64,000 nt of DNA from Rhynchopus sp. YZ270_cl-10 (Eukaryota; Euglenozoa; Diplonemea; Diplonemida; Diplonemidae): positions 744,001-808,000 of the forward strand of contig OZ037855.1 in the NCBI GenBank assembly GCA_964035575.1, in the 5' to 3' direction. Every line of letters starts with the position of its first letter. Within the stretch, counting starts at the first letter, position 1. A program made the translations under genes and the position numbers. This document shows positions 1 to 10,389 of this stretch, piece by piece. The notes beneath the pieces were generated by a model. It was not told the origin of the DNA. It saw nothing but the letters and a program-made list of their open reading frames with translations, and did no database searches.

Positions 1-1635
1 ACCACGGCGGCGTGCACGGCGAATGCTCGCATAGGTGAACAACGCATCCGCAAAGGTGGCAATCATAAAGGCCAGCTCCAGAATGAACCGCGCAGTATCC
101 TTGTCAGTGCCGTACCACTTTAAACGGCGGATCTGCAGAACCGACTCTCCCTGGAAGGCAGTGACACTCCCGGTGTCGGCAAAGGAGAACTCAACACGGA
201 GTGCGCCGATCACGTTGATGTAAGGGTTGTAGACCACAATGTCGGTTTCCAGCTCGCTGGTTTCCTCGGTGAAGAAGCCGTCTTCACGGAGGTTGCTGAG
301 CGCGGTGCGTGCTGTCGTGAGGTTTGTGATGTTGTACATCATAAAGGACCCGCCAGAGGCACCGTATGAGAGCGTGCTGATGCGGAATACTGTATAAAAG
401 TTGTCGCCGCCTTCCCCATCCGAAGGGTAGTCCACGCCTTTGACGGTTGTGTAGGTGCGGTCGTTGAGGAGCATTGTGGAATCGATCATCCCAGAGTGGC
501 AATACAAAGGGATGTCCGACACCAGTCGTGACGGAGGCATCTGCAGAAACTTTCCGTAGCAACTGTCTGCAGGCTTGCGGCGGCTCATCTTGATGTAAGG
601 TGTCTGCACCACGCGGTTGTAGTCTGTCATCATCAACCGAGTACTATCCTGCAGCGCGTCAACAGAGAACTCCCCAAACATCCCCGGTGCCCACACATTG
701 TAAAACCAAAGATAAACCTGGTCAGCCGTGGTCACCTCTCTCAGCGTAACGTCACTGGAGGGAAGGATTCTAGGTTTGACGAATTTATTAGAGAGAAGCG
801 TGGTAAGGTGGTGTGCTTCTGTTACGTCTGTGTGGAGTGCCATGATGGTGGCGACAAGGGCGAAGTACAGCACGCTGTAGATAAGACGTTTCATGAAGCG
901 CCGTGCGTTTACATCATGATGCAGCACGGACGCCACCGAGGCAATGTCCACATACACATTCGACCCGCTCGCAGGTTTAAAGAACGGAAACGGGATAGGC
1001 CTCTGTGGAGGCACCGGTGGACCTTCGTGCACACCCCCACTCATGCCCTGCTGCTCTGCTCTCTCGAGGCTGACCTCCAAGGGACCGCTCTCAGGAGTAC
1101 CCGGCTCTCTTGCCCTGTCACGCACATCGGAGTAGAGAGGTGCACCGCTGGGGTGGTCTTCGGAAGGGTGGTTTGGCGGTGTGCCTGGGCCTTCGCCGTG
1201 GCGTTCGGAGTGTGTGTCGTATGGTGTGTCCTTGACAAAGAGTTGGTTGATATGTGTGTCGGCAGCGCTGCGCAGGCTGATGTCGTTGTACGCCACCGGG
1301 TGGGGTGCGTCGTGCTGGTTATGCATGGGCTCGAACTCAATGAACCGTTCCTGGTTGTCCTGTAGCATTGATGACTTTGTCTCGTGTGGAACGTCGTCCC
1401 GTATAATCGCCTCTGGAGGTTGAGGTGGCGACGGTGGGCGCCCCACAGGCGCCACATTGTCAAACTGATTCAGCTGCTGCTCGCCCTCCGTGACGCCGTC
1501 CGGGAGGGTGAACTGCAGCCGCCCGTCGTTGCTCGCCATCGAGGCCTCATCACCAAAGTCAAAATCATTCTGCCGCTCCTGGCTGTGACTCAGACGCGAA
1601 CGATCAAATGAAAACCGCGGTGCATTTGAAGACAT
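1..1635 (-). CDS. Polycystin (PKD2/TRPP)-type cation channel, N-terminal part, runs off the left edge
   Basis: The frame stays open from an in-frame stop at 1684-1686 to the window edge, giving 545 codons from the ATG at 1633-1635. Residues 1-245 are a Pro/Ser/His-rich cytosolic tail. A hydrophobic helix follows at about 250-266 (RLIYSVLYFALVATIMAL), then a long extracytoplasmic region of ~250 residues containing VYLWFYNVWAPGMFGEF, a paired-cysteine region, an aromatic/Gly-rich stretch (DGEGGDNFYTVFRIS) and VVYNPYINVIGALRVEF. A second helix (FILELAFMIATFADALF) begins near residue 514. S1, a large TOP/polycystin domain, then S2 is the known layout of PKD2 channels, which conduct cations in cilia, flagella or internal membranes. 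Pore and C-terminus lie outside the window. A T-rich tract ending in CAG lies ~20 nt before the ATG. Family call is from motif recognition; exact subfamily is unknown. Confidence 0.8.
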   Translation of the reverse strand, partial: MSSNAPRFSFDRSRLSHSQERQNDFDFGDEASMASNDGRLQFTLPDGVTEGEQQLNQFDNVAPVGRPPSPPQPPEAIIRDDVPHETKSSMLQDNQERFIEFEPMHNQHDAPHPVAYNDISLRSAADTHINQLFVKDTPYDTHSERHGEGPGTPPNHPSEDHPSGAPLYSDVRDRAREPGTPESGPLEVSLERAEQQGMSGGVHEGPPVPPQRPIPFPFFKPASGSNVYVDIASVASVLHHDVNARRFMKRLIYSVLYFALVATIMALHTDVTEAHHLTTLLSNKFVKPRILPSSDVTLREVTTADQVYLWFYNVWAPGMFGEFSVDALQDSTRLMMTDYNRVVQTPYIKMSRRKPADSCYGKFLQMPPSRLVSDIPLYCHSGMIDSTMLLNDRTYTTVKGVDYPSDGEGGDNFYTVFRISTLSYGASGGSFMMYNITNLTTARTALSNLREDGFFTEETSELETDIVVYNPYINVIGALRVEFSFADTGSVTAFQGESVLQIRRLKWYGTDKDTARFILELAFMIATFADALFTYASIRRARRRG

Positions 1636-1765
1636 ATCTTTCTCTGTGTGTCCTCCTGTGAAAAATGGAAAAATTTGATGAGCCTAAAGCCCCACCTCAC
1701 TGTCAAACGAATGGGGTTAATTACATTTATTAATTCTAGAATAAGGGCTAGGGATAGGGATAGGG

Positions 1766-2347
1766 TTACCACAGGGAAACTGCAGGGGGGGTGTCGATTG
1801 TAACACGCTCGATCCACACGGAGACGACGACGTTCCACTTTCTGTAGACCCATTTGTAGCCTATTTCGGAGTCTTTGTCGGGGACACGCGACGCTGCGGT
1901 GCTGCTGGTAGCTGCACCTTTGAGCTTGGCCCATGCGTCGGGATCGATGCCGTCTGGGGTTGCGTTCGCTCCTTCGGGGTGACTGCGCATCATGGCTTCA
2001 TGGCGATCGTTCAGCTCCGATGCCGCTCTATCCATATAGAACTGTGCATACTCCTTTGTTGCATACGCACCTAGCACGCCCTCAGCAGGCCGCAACCCAT
2101 TCGGCAAAGGGTCCACCCTTCCCACAGGCGCCGGGTTCATTTGCTCAACATGCGAACACTGCTGCCGTATCAGATACACACACGTCCCAGGAATCACATC
2201 CGACACAGGTGCCCGTTGTCTCTCAATAGAATACCGCCCATCGTTCGGCCTCGTCCTTGTCGGGGAAACGACAGACGCAGAATAGCCAGGATGCGTCGGG
2301 CTAGCGATGTACAACGCAGGGTTGTAGTCCATGCTTAGACGGGTCAT
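1766..2347 (-). CDS. Hypothetical protein, 193 residues
   Basis: I do not recognise a family. The ATG at 2345-2347 (MTRLSMDYNPALY) is preferred because the upstream open stretch is Phe/Ser/Pro-rich, low-complexity and AT-rich, like 5' leader DNA. A second ATG five codons on, at 2330-2332, is also possible. The protein is polar, with one probable helix (KEYAQFYMDRAASELNDRHE) and a C-terminal segment rich in Trp, Val and Ile (YKWVYRKWNVVVSVWIERV). No signal peptide or membrane helix is seen. The stop lies 130 bp before the start of the polycystin gene on the same strand. Splicing into that gene was tested by phase and does not fit, so the two are kept separate. Confidence 0.5.
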   Translation of the reverse strand: MTRLSMDYNPALYIASPTHPGYSASVVSPTRTRPNDGRYSIERQRAPVSDVIPGTCVYLIRQQCSHVEQMNPAPVGRVDPLPNGLRPAEGVLGAYATKEYAQFYMDRAASELNDRHEAMMRSHPEGANATPDGIDPDAWAKLKGAATSSTAASRVPDKDSEIGYKWVYRKWNVVVSVWIERVTIDTPPAVSLW

Positions 2348-3218
2348 TGTGTAGGTGGAGAGGGGGAGGGGCTTCTCTGAAGGCGAGAGGGGGTGGTTGA
2401 GAAGAGAGATGTGGAAAAAGTGTAAGCGTCTCGTCAGATACCGTATGCATGTTCCTGCGGGTTGTCGAACTCCAGAGGGAAAAATAAATTGAGAAAAATG
2501 TGTATCGTGTTGCCATTCTATTGTTGTCGTACGGGAGTACGAAACCAAAAAACGAAAGAGAAACAAAAAAAAAGAATCTGACGTCAGGATATTCCAAGTG
2601 AATAAAAAGAGGGGGAAAGAGAAAAAAGATATCCGTTCCGTTGATCAGATCTCGACCGTTGTTGCATTGCACGCTTCCACCTTATTCTTGCACCATCGTT
2701 AGAAGGGCAAAAAAAAAAGGGGGGGTTGAAAAGTGCAAAACGCCTCACCGTACATTCGCTAGAAATATTTTAGAACCAAACACATATTTCCAAAGTCATG
2801 CCATTGCGGAAACATAAATAAAGTTGACTTGAAATACAAATCCCTCTCGTGACAGCACATGGATAATAGAAGGTTGATTAGACCCCCTTCAGGGTCTCGT
2901 AAAGGACAACGATTGCTCAACGTGCAGACGTCTCTCTAAGACACACAAGACCTCTTCTCACCCCACCCAACTAGCGATAAGCGACTTGGCAGCACAGGTA
3001 AACATCGAATAGGATAAACTCGCACACAGTTCGCTCAACAAAAAATAATTTTTAAAAAAATCGACGACAGATTTTTTTTTGTGTCCTCCTCCTTCCCTCC
3101 TCACCGGGCTATACCGCCCCTGACGTTTTTTTGTAGAATCCCGCAAAGAATCTCTATCAACAAAATGAGAAAAACAGCACATAAACACTCCACTAAAAAC
3201 ACCCCTGCGAGGGGGGGT
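2348..3218. other. Spacer without a supported gene
   Basis: AT-rich spacer. Around 2820-2857 it carries a copy of the dispersed motif TTGACTTGAAATACAAA followed by CCCTCTCGTGACAG, which recurs near 7868, 43884 and (partly) 47582, 50011 and 51080. No open frame here has protein-like composition. Confidence 0.6.
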
Positions 3219-4196
3219 TCACTTCATCCCTGACCAGAGGTGGAACTGCAGTGGGTTGAACGATAGTGAGGAGTGGTTTGGGGTGATGGCGAGGCCTCGG
3301 CGCACCCGCATCTGCTCACACACACCGGCTACCCCGGGGCCCACCCCTCCCCCCAGGCCACCCTCCTCTGCACGACATGCTGCAGGCACCCCTAGACGTG
3401 CCTCCCTCCTCATGAGATCTGCCGGTCCACCTTGCCCTAGCACCATGGATATCGTGGGCAGCGCGATCTCACTGCTCTCAACTTTTTTCTTTTTGCGCTT
3501 CACTTTTTGCCGTTTTGGCTTTTTTTCTTGGGTACCACTACCACCGCCACCGCCACCACCACTACCACCACCTTCACCACTCAAAACAAATTTTCCCCTC
3601 TCCGGTTTTGCCGCAAGGTTCATTGGAAGCAACAATCTAGTAATCTTCTTGCAATGTGATTGTCTTGGTCTGACCTGCCGGGGACCTGCAGGGGCTGTTG
3701 GTTGGTGTGGTGCGTAATATGGGAGCTGCGCTGCAGTGCCTTCCTTTGCGTATGCAGCGGAGACGACTGCGAGCATCTCATCGTACACCTTGACCAATGC
3801 TACGTCGACGTCCCCAAGGCTTGCCTCGACTGATGCGAGCTCGTCTTCCCAATGCGCCATGCTGTTCTTTGTCTCATGTGTCTGAAGCTGTCCCCATTGG
3901 TGTGTCCTTCCCACTGCGAGTGTAATACCGCGCCCTATCGCGGGCATGTCCCCCGATGTGTCCGGTGCATCGCATAATGCAATGTGCCGCACCGCCTCTT
4001 CCCTCTGTCGCAGCAACGCTACCTTCTCCTCAGCAACGCGGTAGTACGCAGATGACAGAGAGGTCGTGCGTTCGATCACATCCGGGTCAAACGTAGTGTA
4101 CGCCGCCTGCGCGACGCGTTCCACCTGAGTATCTGCAGTGTCTGGGTTGTCAGACAACTCACAGTGCCGGATATACCCTGTACCAACCGCGCTCAT
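3219..4196 (-). CDS. Hypothetical protein with Gly-rich linker and basic cluster, 325 residues
   Basis: No family is recognised. The start MSAVGTGYIRH at 4194-4196 follows a C-rich leader; the open frame extends further upstream, but that part is low-complexity. Residues 1-170 are mixed and probably helical (VERVAQAAYTTFDPDVIERT; MAHWEDELASVEASLGDVDV). A run of almost only Gly and Ser (about 220-235) is followed by a strongly basic block (KKPKRQKVKRKKKK), which could be a nuclear localisation signal. The C-terminal ~90 residues are Gly/Ala/Arg-rich. Composition rather than homology is the only clue, so a nuclear or nucleic-acid-associated role is a guess. Confidence 0.5.
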   Translation of the reverse strand: MSAVGTGYIRHCELSDNPDTADTQVERVAQAAYTTFDPDVIERTTSLSSAYYRVAEEKVALLRQREEAVRHIALCDAPDTSGDMPAIGRGITLAVGRTHQWGQLQTHETKNSMAHWEDELASVEASLGDVDVALVKVYDEMLAVVSAAYAKEGTAAQLPYYAPHQPTAPAGPRQVRPRQSHCKKITRLLLPMNLAAKPERGKFVLSGEGGGSGGGGGGGSGTQEKKPKRQKVKRKKKKVESSEIALPTISMVLGQGGPADLMRREARLGVPAACRAEEGGLGGGVGPGVAGVCEQMRVRRGLAITPNHSSLSFNPLQFHLWSGMK

Positions 4197-4486
4197 GCTC
4201 AACGCCGTATGGGGAGATGGGGGGTGGGGTTGGGGTGGGGGTGGATGTATGATGAAGTCACATTCGGTGGTTTCGTTTACCCAAAAAGCGCTGTGGTGGT
4301 GGGAGTAAAACAGTTCTTTTGGAACTATTTCTAACATAATTCCAGTATTGTGTGTGCTATACGATAAATACAAATCATGCCGAATGGAAAAGGAAGATGC
4401 GGTGTGGGTGGGGTATTGCTTTGTCAGATGAATAATCTTGCTAAAAACATCAAAAAGGATAGGATAGTGGATGGAACGAAGAGGGA

Positions 4487-4735
4487 CGGGAGGGGGGAAG
4501 GGGGGGAGGAGGGCTAGGAAGATTGTCACCCCCATTGCTGCTAAAGGGAGCCATGTGGAGGGGTAGTGCTAAAAAACCCGTCGCTAAAGGCGAAAGCACT
4601 GAGAGAGAGAACGGGGAAACGCACTCCTGACTAATAGCTATCTGAGCAAAGGGCGGGAATTCACGAAGAAGCCAATGTTGATAGTAAAATAATAAAACAC
4701 GCTCGAGAGACTCGTTTCTCTTTGCTTCTTGCTCA
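4487..4735. repeat. ~245-bp direct repeat, left copy
   Basis: This block (G-rich run, then CCCATTGCTGCTAAA, AGGCGAAAGCACTGAGAG, GGGCGGGAATTCACGAAG, ending in GAGACTCGTTTCTCTTTG) recurs at about 6831-7072 in the same orientation. The two copies flank TPR gene A1, so they probably mark a segmental duplication that copied the 5' region of this gene type. Confidence 0.75.
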
Positions 4736-4949
4736 AATCGGGTTTGCGGGTTTGCGAAATAAACAAATAACAACGAACAATTGAAAGCTGGGCATGTGTG
4801 CCACCATGTATCATATTCCTTTTTTCCTGTATCAACAAATCGCTACCAAGTGGCTGTATCCAATATCACCCAAAGGGAAGCTAGGAACAGACAGCACATC
4901 TCATCCCGATCAAAGGCAGGTGTCATCATCCTCTCAAACGGCTTTGGCG

Positions 4950-6440
4950 TTAATCAGAAACTTCGCCGACAGTCAGGCAAAGCTCTGTTTGTGTTGAGCT
5001 GTTGCATGTCTGAGACGTCAGTGAACCCGCAAAACTGCTGCCTGACGCTGTACGCGAACTCTGCTGCCGAGCCTTGAACATCGCATATCGTTCACAGTCA
5101 CTCAGGTTCTCTTCTGCACATGAGTTGTTCGGGTTCAGCTCCACTGCCTTTCTGAAGACCTCCTCTTTCGTCATGACTGTTCCGTTCTCGAGGCGTGTGG
5201 TGCCACCGTAGGGTATGCAGGTTCCTAGGTTGTTGTAGGCGTTCGAGAAGTCGGGGTCGATTGAGATCGCTCTTTTGTAGAGCTCTTCTTGTGTCATTAC
5301 TTTGCCGTCTTCCATTTTGATTTGTGAGTGTGGGTTGTCTAGTGTGTTGGCGAGGTTGCAGTAGCAGCGGGACATGGCGCTGTCGAAGAGGTTCTGCGTT
5401 TCGCAGAGTGCGATGGAGCGTTTGTAGAGCTGCTGTTTTGTCATGACGGTGCCATCCTCGAGGACTGCGACGCTTTCGTCAGGGCCAAGGCATGTGCCCA
5501 AATCGGTGTAAGCCTGCGGCATCTCGGGGCTGTACGATATCGACCGTTTGTACAAACCTATCTCTGTCATCACCTCGCCTGTCATAAGAGTCATTGTCTC
5601 AAGAGGAGTACCCTGCATGCAATGGCCAAGCTTGTTGTACATCAAACCCACCCCAGGACGCAGCGCCAAGGATCGTAGGTAAAGTATCTGCTTGTTGACA
5701 GTGGTGCCATCTGCCAGTACTGCGGTCTCCCCCTTTTTCAAGGAAAATGCAAAAAAACAGAGGCATTTCCAGTTGTTTGGCTCCAAGGCAAGGGCACGGA
5801 GGAAGAGTTCCCTCTTTGACGCAACAGTGCCGTCCAGGAGTGTCACGGTTTCGCCGTTGTTCATGTAATCTGCTACAGCGCACAGTGAGCGCGCATCTGG
5901 CCTGACGTCTGCACCGCGTAGTAAAACACTTTGATAGGTCACGTCAACCGAGCTTTCCTCGAGAATTGAATGAACCCCTAACGTCATGTCACGGCGATTT
6001 AGTACAAAAAGACTATTCGGCTTGGTAATGTTGCGGATGCTGCGGCATAAATTGATGATCTCCGGGACGTCGCTCTCCGTCGCCTCATCTGCGAGAATTG
6101 TTTCTGCACGAAGGAGAAGAGCTTCGGATTGGGCGACGTGGTCCCGCATGCCTACTTCCCATGAGAGGACAGAGGCTGTGTTGAGGAACGTCTTCCATGC
6201 GAGGTCTTGGAGTGCGGCAACTTCGGCACGGTACACACTCTCACTGCCACGGACCGTGGAGAGAGCAATTTCAAACTCTGCGCAATAGCGGATGAGAGGG
6301 GCGTTGTCAATCATGTGCACCATGGACCGCGTCTCTTCACGAGACGCCATCGTACGTCGTGCCGCAGTGTCGCTCACCCGCTTCAACGACTCTCTCGCCA
6401 TTTGCACATTGGAAAACCCCTCAACATCAGTTCCCCCCAT
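4950..6440 (-). CDS. TPR-like repeat protein, subtype A copy 1
   Basis: A 496-residue soluble protein. Residues 1-~150 are helical and contain the family motif N-RRDMTLGVHSIL near 150. Then come about six TPR-like units. Each has a helix such as SNAYNNLGTC, a loop with a Gly-rich turn and a short strand pair (T-RLENGTVMTK), and a second helix such as EEVFRKAVELNPNN. Canonical TPR signatures are visible (Gly/Ala at helix packing sites, Pro-Asn after helix B). The C-terminal tail is Ser/Thr-rich. TPR proteins are protein-binding scaffolds; the partner is unknown. It is one of eight tandem same-strand paralogues and very similar to the gene at 8586-10079. Start is the ATG at 6438-6440, four bases after an AG. 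No introns are needed. Confidence 0.85.
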   Translation of the reverse strand: MGGTDVEGFSNVQMARESLKRVSDTAARRTMASREETRSMVHMIDNAPLIRYCAEFEIALSTVRGSESVYRAEVAALQDLAWKTFLNTASVLSWEVGMRDHVAQSEALLLRAETILADEATESDVPEIINLCRSIRNITKPNSLFVLNRRDMTLGVHSILEESSVDVTYQSVLLRGADVRPDARSLCAVADYMNNGETVTLLDGTVASKRELFLRALALEPNNWKCLCFFAFSLKKGETAVLADGTTVNKQILYLRSLALRPGVGLMYNKLGHCMQGTPLETMTLMTGEVMTEIGLYKRSISYSPEMPQAYTDLGTCLGPDESVAVLEDGTVMTKQQLYKRSIALCETQNLFDSAMSRCYCNLANTLDNPHSQIKMEDGKVMTQEELYKRAISIDPDFSNAYNNLGTCIPYGGTTRLENGTVMTKEEVFRKAVELNPNNSCAEENLSDCERYAMFKARQQSSRTASGSSFAGSLTSQTCNSSTQTELCLTVGEVSD

Positions 6441-8585
6441 TTGCTGGATGTGGTGATGGTTTGGGGGTGATTTGAAGCGAATAGTATTAAAAAAAATGGA
6501 CTAGAAGGGTCGACCTGGATGCGGAGGTGACGGAGGATGTGGGGAATGCAGAGGGGATGGAGAACGTACAGGAGCATGTGGATGGGCATCATGAGGAGGT
6601 GGAGCAGGAAGTGGCAGACGAGAAGATGGCGATGCAGAGGTGAAGGAAGAGGTGATGGAGGAGGGGAGAGGGGATGAGGGATTCTTTGTCAGATGAATGT
6701 TGCTAAAAAAAAAAAAAAAAAAATGAAAATTTGGTGTGGCTGACGACCCCAAAATAGCAGAAAATAGCAGAAAATAGCACCCCCCTTCAGCCACACCAGA
6801 AAAGGGGATAGGACAATGAACAGAATGAAAAAGAGGGGCGAGAGGAGGGGAGGAGGGCTAGTAAGGTTCTTTCCCCATTGCTGCTAAAAGGAGCCATGTG
6901 GGGAGGTAGTGCAAAAAAAAATCATCGTTAAAGCCGAAAGCACTGAGAGAGAGAACGGGAAAACGCACTCCTGACTAATAGCCATCTGAGCAAAGGGCGG
7001 GAATTCACGAAGAAGCCAATGTTGATAGGAAAATAATAAAAAATGCCCGAGAGACTCGTTTCTCTTTGTTGCTCAAAAGACTAGAAACGGGGGGGAAATA
7101 AAGGTTGTTTGTCGTTCGCCGTTTTCCCTTTTCGACTTGATAACGGTACAAACACAAATTTACGGTATGAATGTGTTTGCCTGTAAGCAAACAAGCGGGT
7201 AGGGAGATACGCAGACGTGCGACTCACGAGCGTCTCGAGCATTTTGTCAAATACAAAGTTAACTAACAATAAAATGAGACAGAAGGTGCAAACGCCTTGG
7301 ACGGCGATAGACATCACACGCACACAATGTATGAACGATCTTTCGAGAGAAAAAGGGGGAGGAAAACAACAACAACTACTCTGCAAGAATGGATCAACCA
7401 CACTACAGCTAAGCGGCACACCTCACACGGCGGGTACGACTACCATCTGCAACCTCTGAGACGGCGCACTGCCCCTCCCCCATCCCCCTTCTCCCTTCCC
7501 CCACCCCTCCAACAATGCTCCGACGAAGCCTCGCTCCACCACGTCATCACCCTCAGCCGATGCCATAACCATGTGACCCCGCGCACCCCGACGAGCCTGG
7601 GCTGCTGATGCAACGCCATTAGGCTGGAGTGCTCCGCTCCCACTGCGATGCGGCTACACCTCGGGGGAGGTGTGCCCAGAAACTGTCCCACAGAACAAAA
7701 CAAAGCAAGAGGCAAGTACCAATGAAGCAACTACAAATAGTGGCAGTCCGCGTCACGGTCTACTTCGAGGTTAGTGGAACAATATAGAAGGCTTCAAAGA
7801 TGAACACCTCCCGTCCTCGGGCACACACTTGTCAAGAAACGACCCTCAGGGTCTTTTGCGGTAACTTAAAGTTGACTTGAAATACAAAGCCCTCTCGTGA
7901 CAGTGTACCTCGGTACATGACCGGCTGTACCGGGTGGACACCTAAACCATGCAGTCCTACATCCATGTCGTGCAAGAATTCCCCATAACAGATATCAAAC
8001 AGAGTTCAAAACAGATAAAAAAAAGAGGAGGGTGGAGTTGGGCGTACGCCTCTGGGTTGCAGACACGTGGATTATCGAACCCCGGAGTGTTGCGCCAGCA
8101 AGTTGCACACAGGAAAACTATAAGCAGGCACACAGTCATTCCCAACCTTCTCGGGAATGGGTGCTCACATGATTAAAATATTCAAGAAGCCACAGGTCGT
8201 GGAACACAACACTGGGCGTCTGCTGAACCCAGTTAGTGCCGAATGACAAAATAAAAAATACTGAAAAAAATACTAAATAATGCGTAACAACGAACCATTG
8301 AAAGCTGGGCACGTGCATCACCCTGTATCAACCCCCAGAACCCACAACTCGAACCATTTTTGAATTTCATTATTTCCTGTATCAATAAATCGCTACCAAG
8401 TGGCTGTATCCAATATCACCCAAAGGGAAGCTAGGAACAGACAGCACACCTCATCCCGATTAAAGGAGAGTGGCATCAAAACCCCTTCGTCTCACGCCAT
8501 ACATTTGGTTTGGGGTATTTGGAGGGAAATGAACAAAATAAGGGCAGGTGTCATAATTCCCCCATCCTCTCAAACGGCTTTGGCG
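6441..8585. other. Spacer between TPR genes A1 and A2
   Basis: It holds the right copy of the ~245-bp repeat (6831-7072), a small inverted pair with arms GGTGTGGCTGA / TCAGCCACACC at 6734-6799, a copy of the TTGAAATACAAAGC motif near 7868-7908, and from about 8395 the 3' flank shared with gene A1. Compared with the A1 flank, the A2 flank has an extra ~90 bp near 8466-8548. Open frames at 7081-7740 have odd composition and no family likeness, so no gene is called. Confidence 0.6.
6831..7072. repeat. ~245-bp direct repeat, right copy
   Basis: Second copy of the block at 4487-4735, with scattered substitutions and small indels. It lies upstream (5' side) of TPR gene A1. Confidence 0.75.
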
Positions 8586-10079
8586 TTAATCAGAAACTTC
8601 GCCGACAGTCAGACAAAGCTCTGTTTGTGTTGAGCTGTTGCATGTCTGAGACGTCAGTGAACCCGCAAAACTGCTGCCTGACGCTGTACGCGAACTCTGC
8701 TGCCGAGCCTTGAACATCGCATATCGTTCACAGTCACTCAGGTTCTCTTCTGCACATGAGTTGTTCGGGTTCAGCTCCACTGCCTTTCTGAAGACCTCCT
8801 CTTTCGTCATGACTGTTCCGTTCTCGAGGCGTGTGGTGCCACCGTAGGGTATGCAGGTTCCTAGGTTGTTGTAGGCGTTCGAGAAGTCGGGGTCGATTGA
8901 GATCGCTCTTTTGTAGAGCTCTTCTTGTGTCATTACTTTGCCGTCTTCCATTTTGATTTGTGAGTGTGGGTTGTCTAGTGTGTTGGCGAGGTTGCAGTAG
9001 CAGCGGGACATGGCGCTGTCGAAGAGGTTCTGCGTTTCGCAGAGTGCGATGGAGCGTTTGTAGAGCTGCTGTTTTGTCATGACGGTGCCATCCTCGAGGA
9101 CTGCGACGCTTTCGTCAGGGCCAAGGCATGTGCCCAAATCGGTGTAAGCCTGCGGCATCTCGGGGCTGTACGAAATAGACCGTTTGTACAAATCCATCTC
9201 TGTCATCACCTCGCCTGTCGCAAGAGTCATTGTCTCAAGAGGAGTACCCTGCATGCAATGGCCAAGCTTGTTGTACATCAAACCCACCCCAGGACGCAGC
9301 GCCAAGGATCGTAGGTAAAGTATCTGCTTGTTGACAGTGCTGCCGTCTGCCAGTACTGCGGTCTCCCCCATTTTCAGGGAATATGCAAAAAAACAGAGGC
9401 ATTTCCAGTTGTTTGGCTCCAAGGCAAGGGCACGGAGGAAGAGTTCCCTCTTTGACGCAACAGTGCCGTCCAGGAGTGTCACGGTTTCGTCGTCGTTCAT
9501 GTAATCTGCTACGGCGCACAGTGAGCGCGCATCTGGCCTGACGTCTGCACCGCGTAGTAAAACACTTTGATAGGTCACGTCAACCACGCCTTCGTCGAGA
9601 ACTGAATGAATCCCAAAAGTTATGTCACGACGATTTATTACAAAAAGACTGTTAGGCTTGGGGATGTTGCGGATGCTGCGGCATAAATTGATGATCTCCG
9701 GGACGTCGCTCTCCGTCGCCTCATCTGCGAGAATTGTTTCTGCACGAAGGAGAAGAGCTTCAGATTGGGCGACGTGGTCCCGCATGCCTACTTCCCATGA
9801 GAGGACAAAAGCTGTGTTGACCAGGGTTTTCCATGCGAGGTCTTGGAGTGCGGCAACTTCGGCACGGTACACACTCTCACTGCCACGGACCGTGGAGAGG
9901 ACGATTTCAAACTCCGCGCAGTGACGGATGAGAGGGGCGTTGTCAAGCATGTACACCATAGATCGTGTCTCTTCGCGAGACGCCATCGTACGTCGTGCCG
10001 CAGTGTTGCTCACCCGCTTCAACGACTCTCTCGCCATTTGCACATTGGAAAACCCCTCAACATCAGTTCCCCTCCCCAT
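8586..10079 (-). CDS. TPR-like repeat protein, subtype A copy 2
   Basis: A 497-residue paralogue nearly identical to the gene at 4950-6440. Differences are scattered single residues (for instance MLDN for MIDN near residue 47, and SVLDEGVVD for SILEESSVD near 165) and one extra Arg at position 3. The same N-terminal helical domain, family motif N-RRD-T-GIHS, six hairpin-inserted TPR units and Ser-rich tail are present. High DNA identity over the whole gene and part of the 3' flank indicates a recent duplication. Nothing suggests it is broken. Confidence 0.85.
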   Translation of the reverse strand: MGRGTDVEGFSNVQMARESLKRVSNTAARRTMASREETRSMVYMLDNAPLIRHCAEFEIVLSTVRGSESVYRAEVAALQDLAWKTLVNTAFVLSWEVGMRDHVAQSEALLLRAETILADEATESDVPEIINLCRSIRNIPKPNSLFVINRRDITFGIHSVLDEGVVDVTYQSVLLRGADVRPDARSLCAVADYMNDDETVTLLDGTVASKRELFLRALALEPNNWKCLCFFAYSLKMGETAVLADGSTVNKQILYLRSLALRPGVGLMYNKLGHCMQGTPLETMTLATGEVMTEMDLYKRSISYSPEMPQAYTDLGTCLGPDESVAVLEDGTVMTKQQLYKRSIALCETQNLFDSAMSRCYCNLANTLDNPHSQIKMEDGKVMTQEELYKRAISIDPDFSNAYNNLGTCIPYGGTTRLENGTVMTKEEVFRKAVELNPNNSCAEENLSDCERYAMFKARQQSSRTASGSSFAGSLTSQTCNSSTQTELCLTVGEVSD

Positions 10080-10296
10080 TTGCTGGATGTGGTGATGGTT
10101 TGGGGGTGATTTGAAGCGGAGTAAAAGTATTCAAGTATTCACCATATGCATTCAATAAATTGATAGCACAGGTATAGGGATCAACAAAAATGTTACCACA
10201 GTCGACCTGGATGCGGACGGTGACGGATGATGTGGGGAAGGAGCGAAGAAAGATGTGCCGAAGGATGGGGAGGGGGAGCGAACAGTATGGTAAGAT

Positions 10297-10323
10297 GATT
10301 CTAAGCGTCACGTGCTCATAATC
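10297..10323 (+). repeat. Small spacer hairpin, CTAAGC type
   Basis: Arms GATTCTAAGC and GCTCATAATC pair at 8 of 10 positions around a 7-nt loop GTCACGT. Member of a dispersed hairpin family with a CTCTCGT-like loop. Confidence 0.55.
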
Positions 10324-10389
10324 GCCTTTGCAGATCCCAAATCGGGTATCACAGATAGTACACAGATAATAAACAAAGAAAACTTGTAA

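Noticed and set aside
1735-1770. Telomere-like GGGATAGGGATAGGG
   Set aside because: Only a few degenerate units, sitting between two genes; no array.
7440-7740. Overlapping small frames on the minus strand before TPR gene A2
   Set aside because: Trp/Arg/Gly-rich composition and competing frames; no single frame has start, stop and protein-like composition.
8055-8100. tRNA-like T-arm text (GGTTCGATAATCC on the minus strand), with a relative near 43545-43580
   Set aside because: The loop is two bases too long and no cloverleaf with acceptor and anticodon stems could be drawn.
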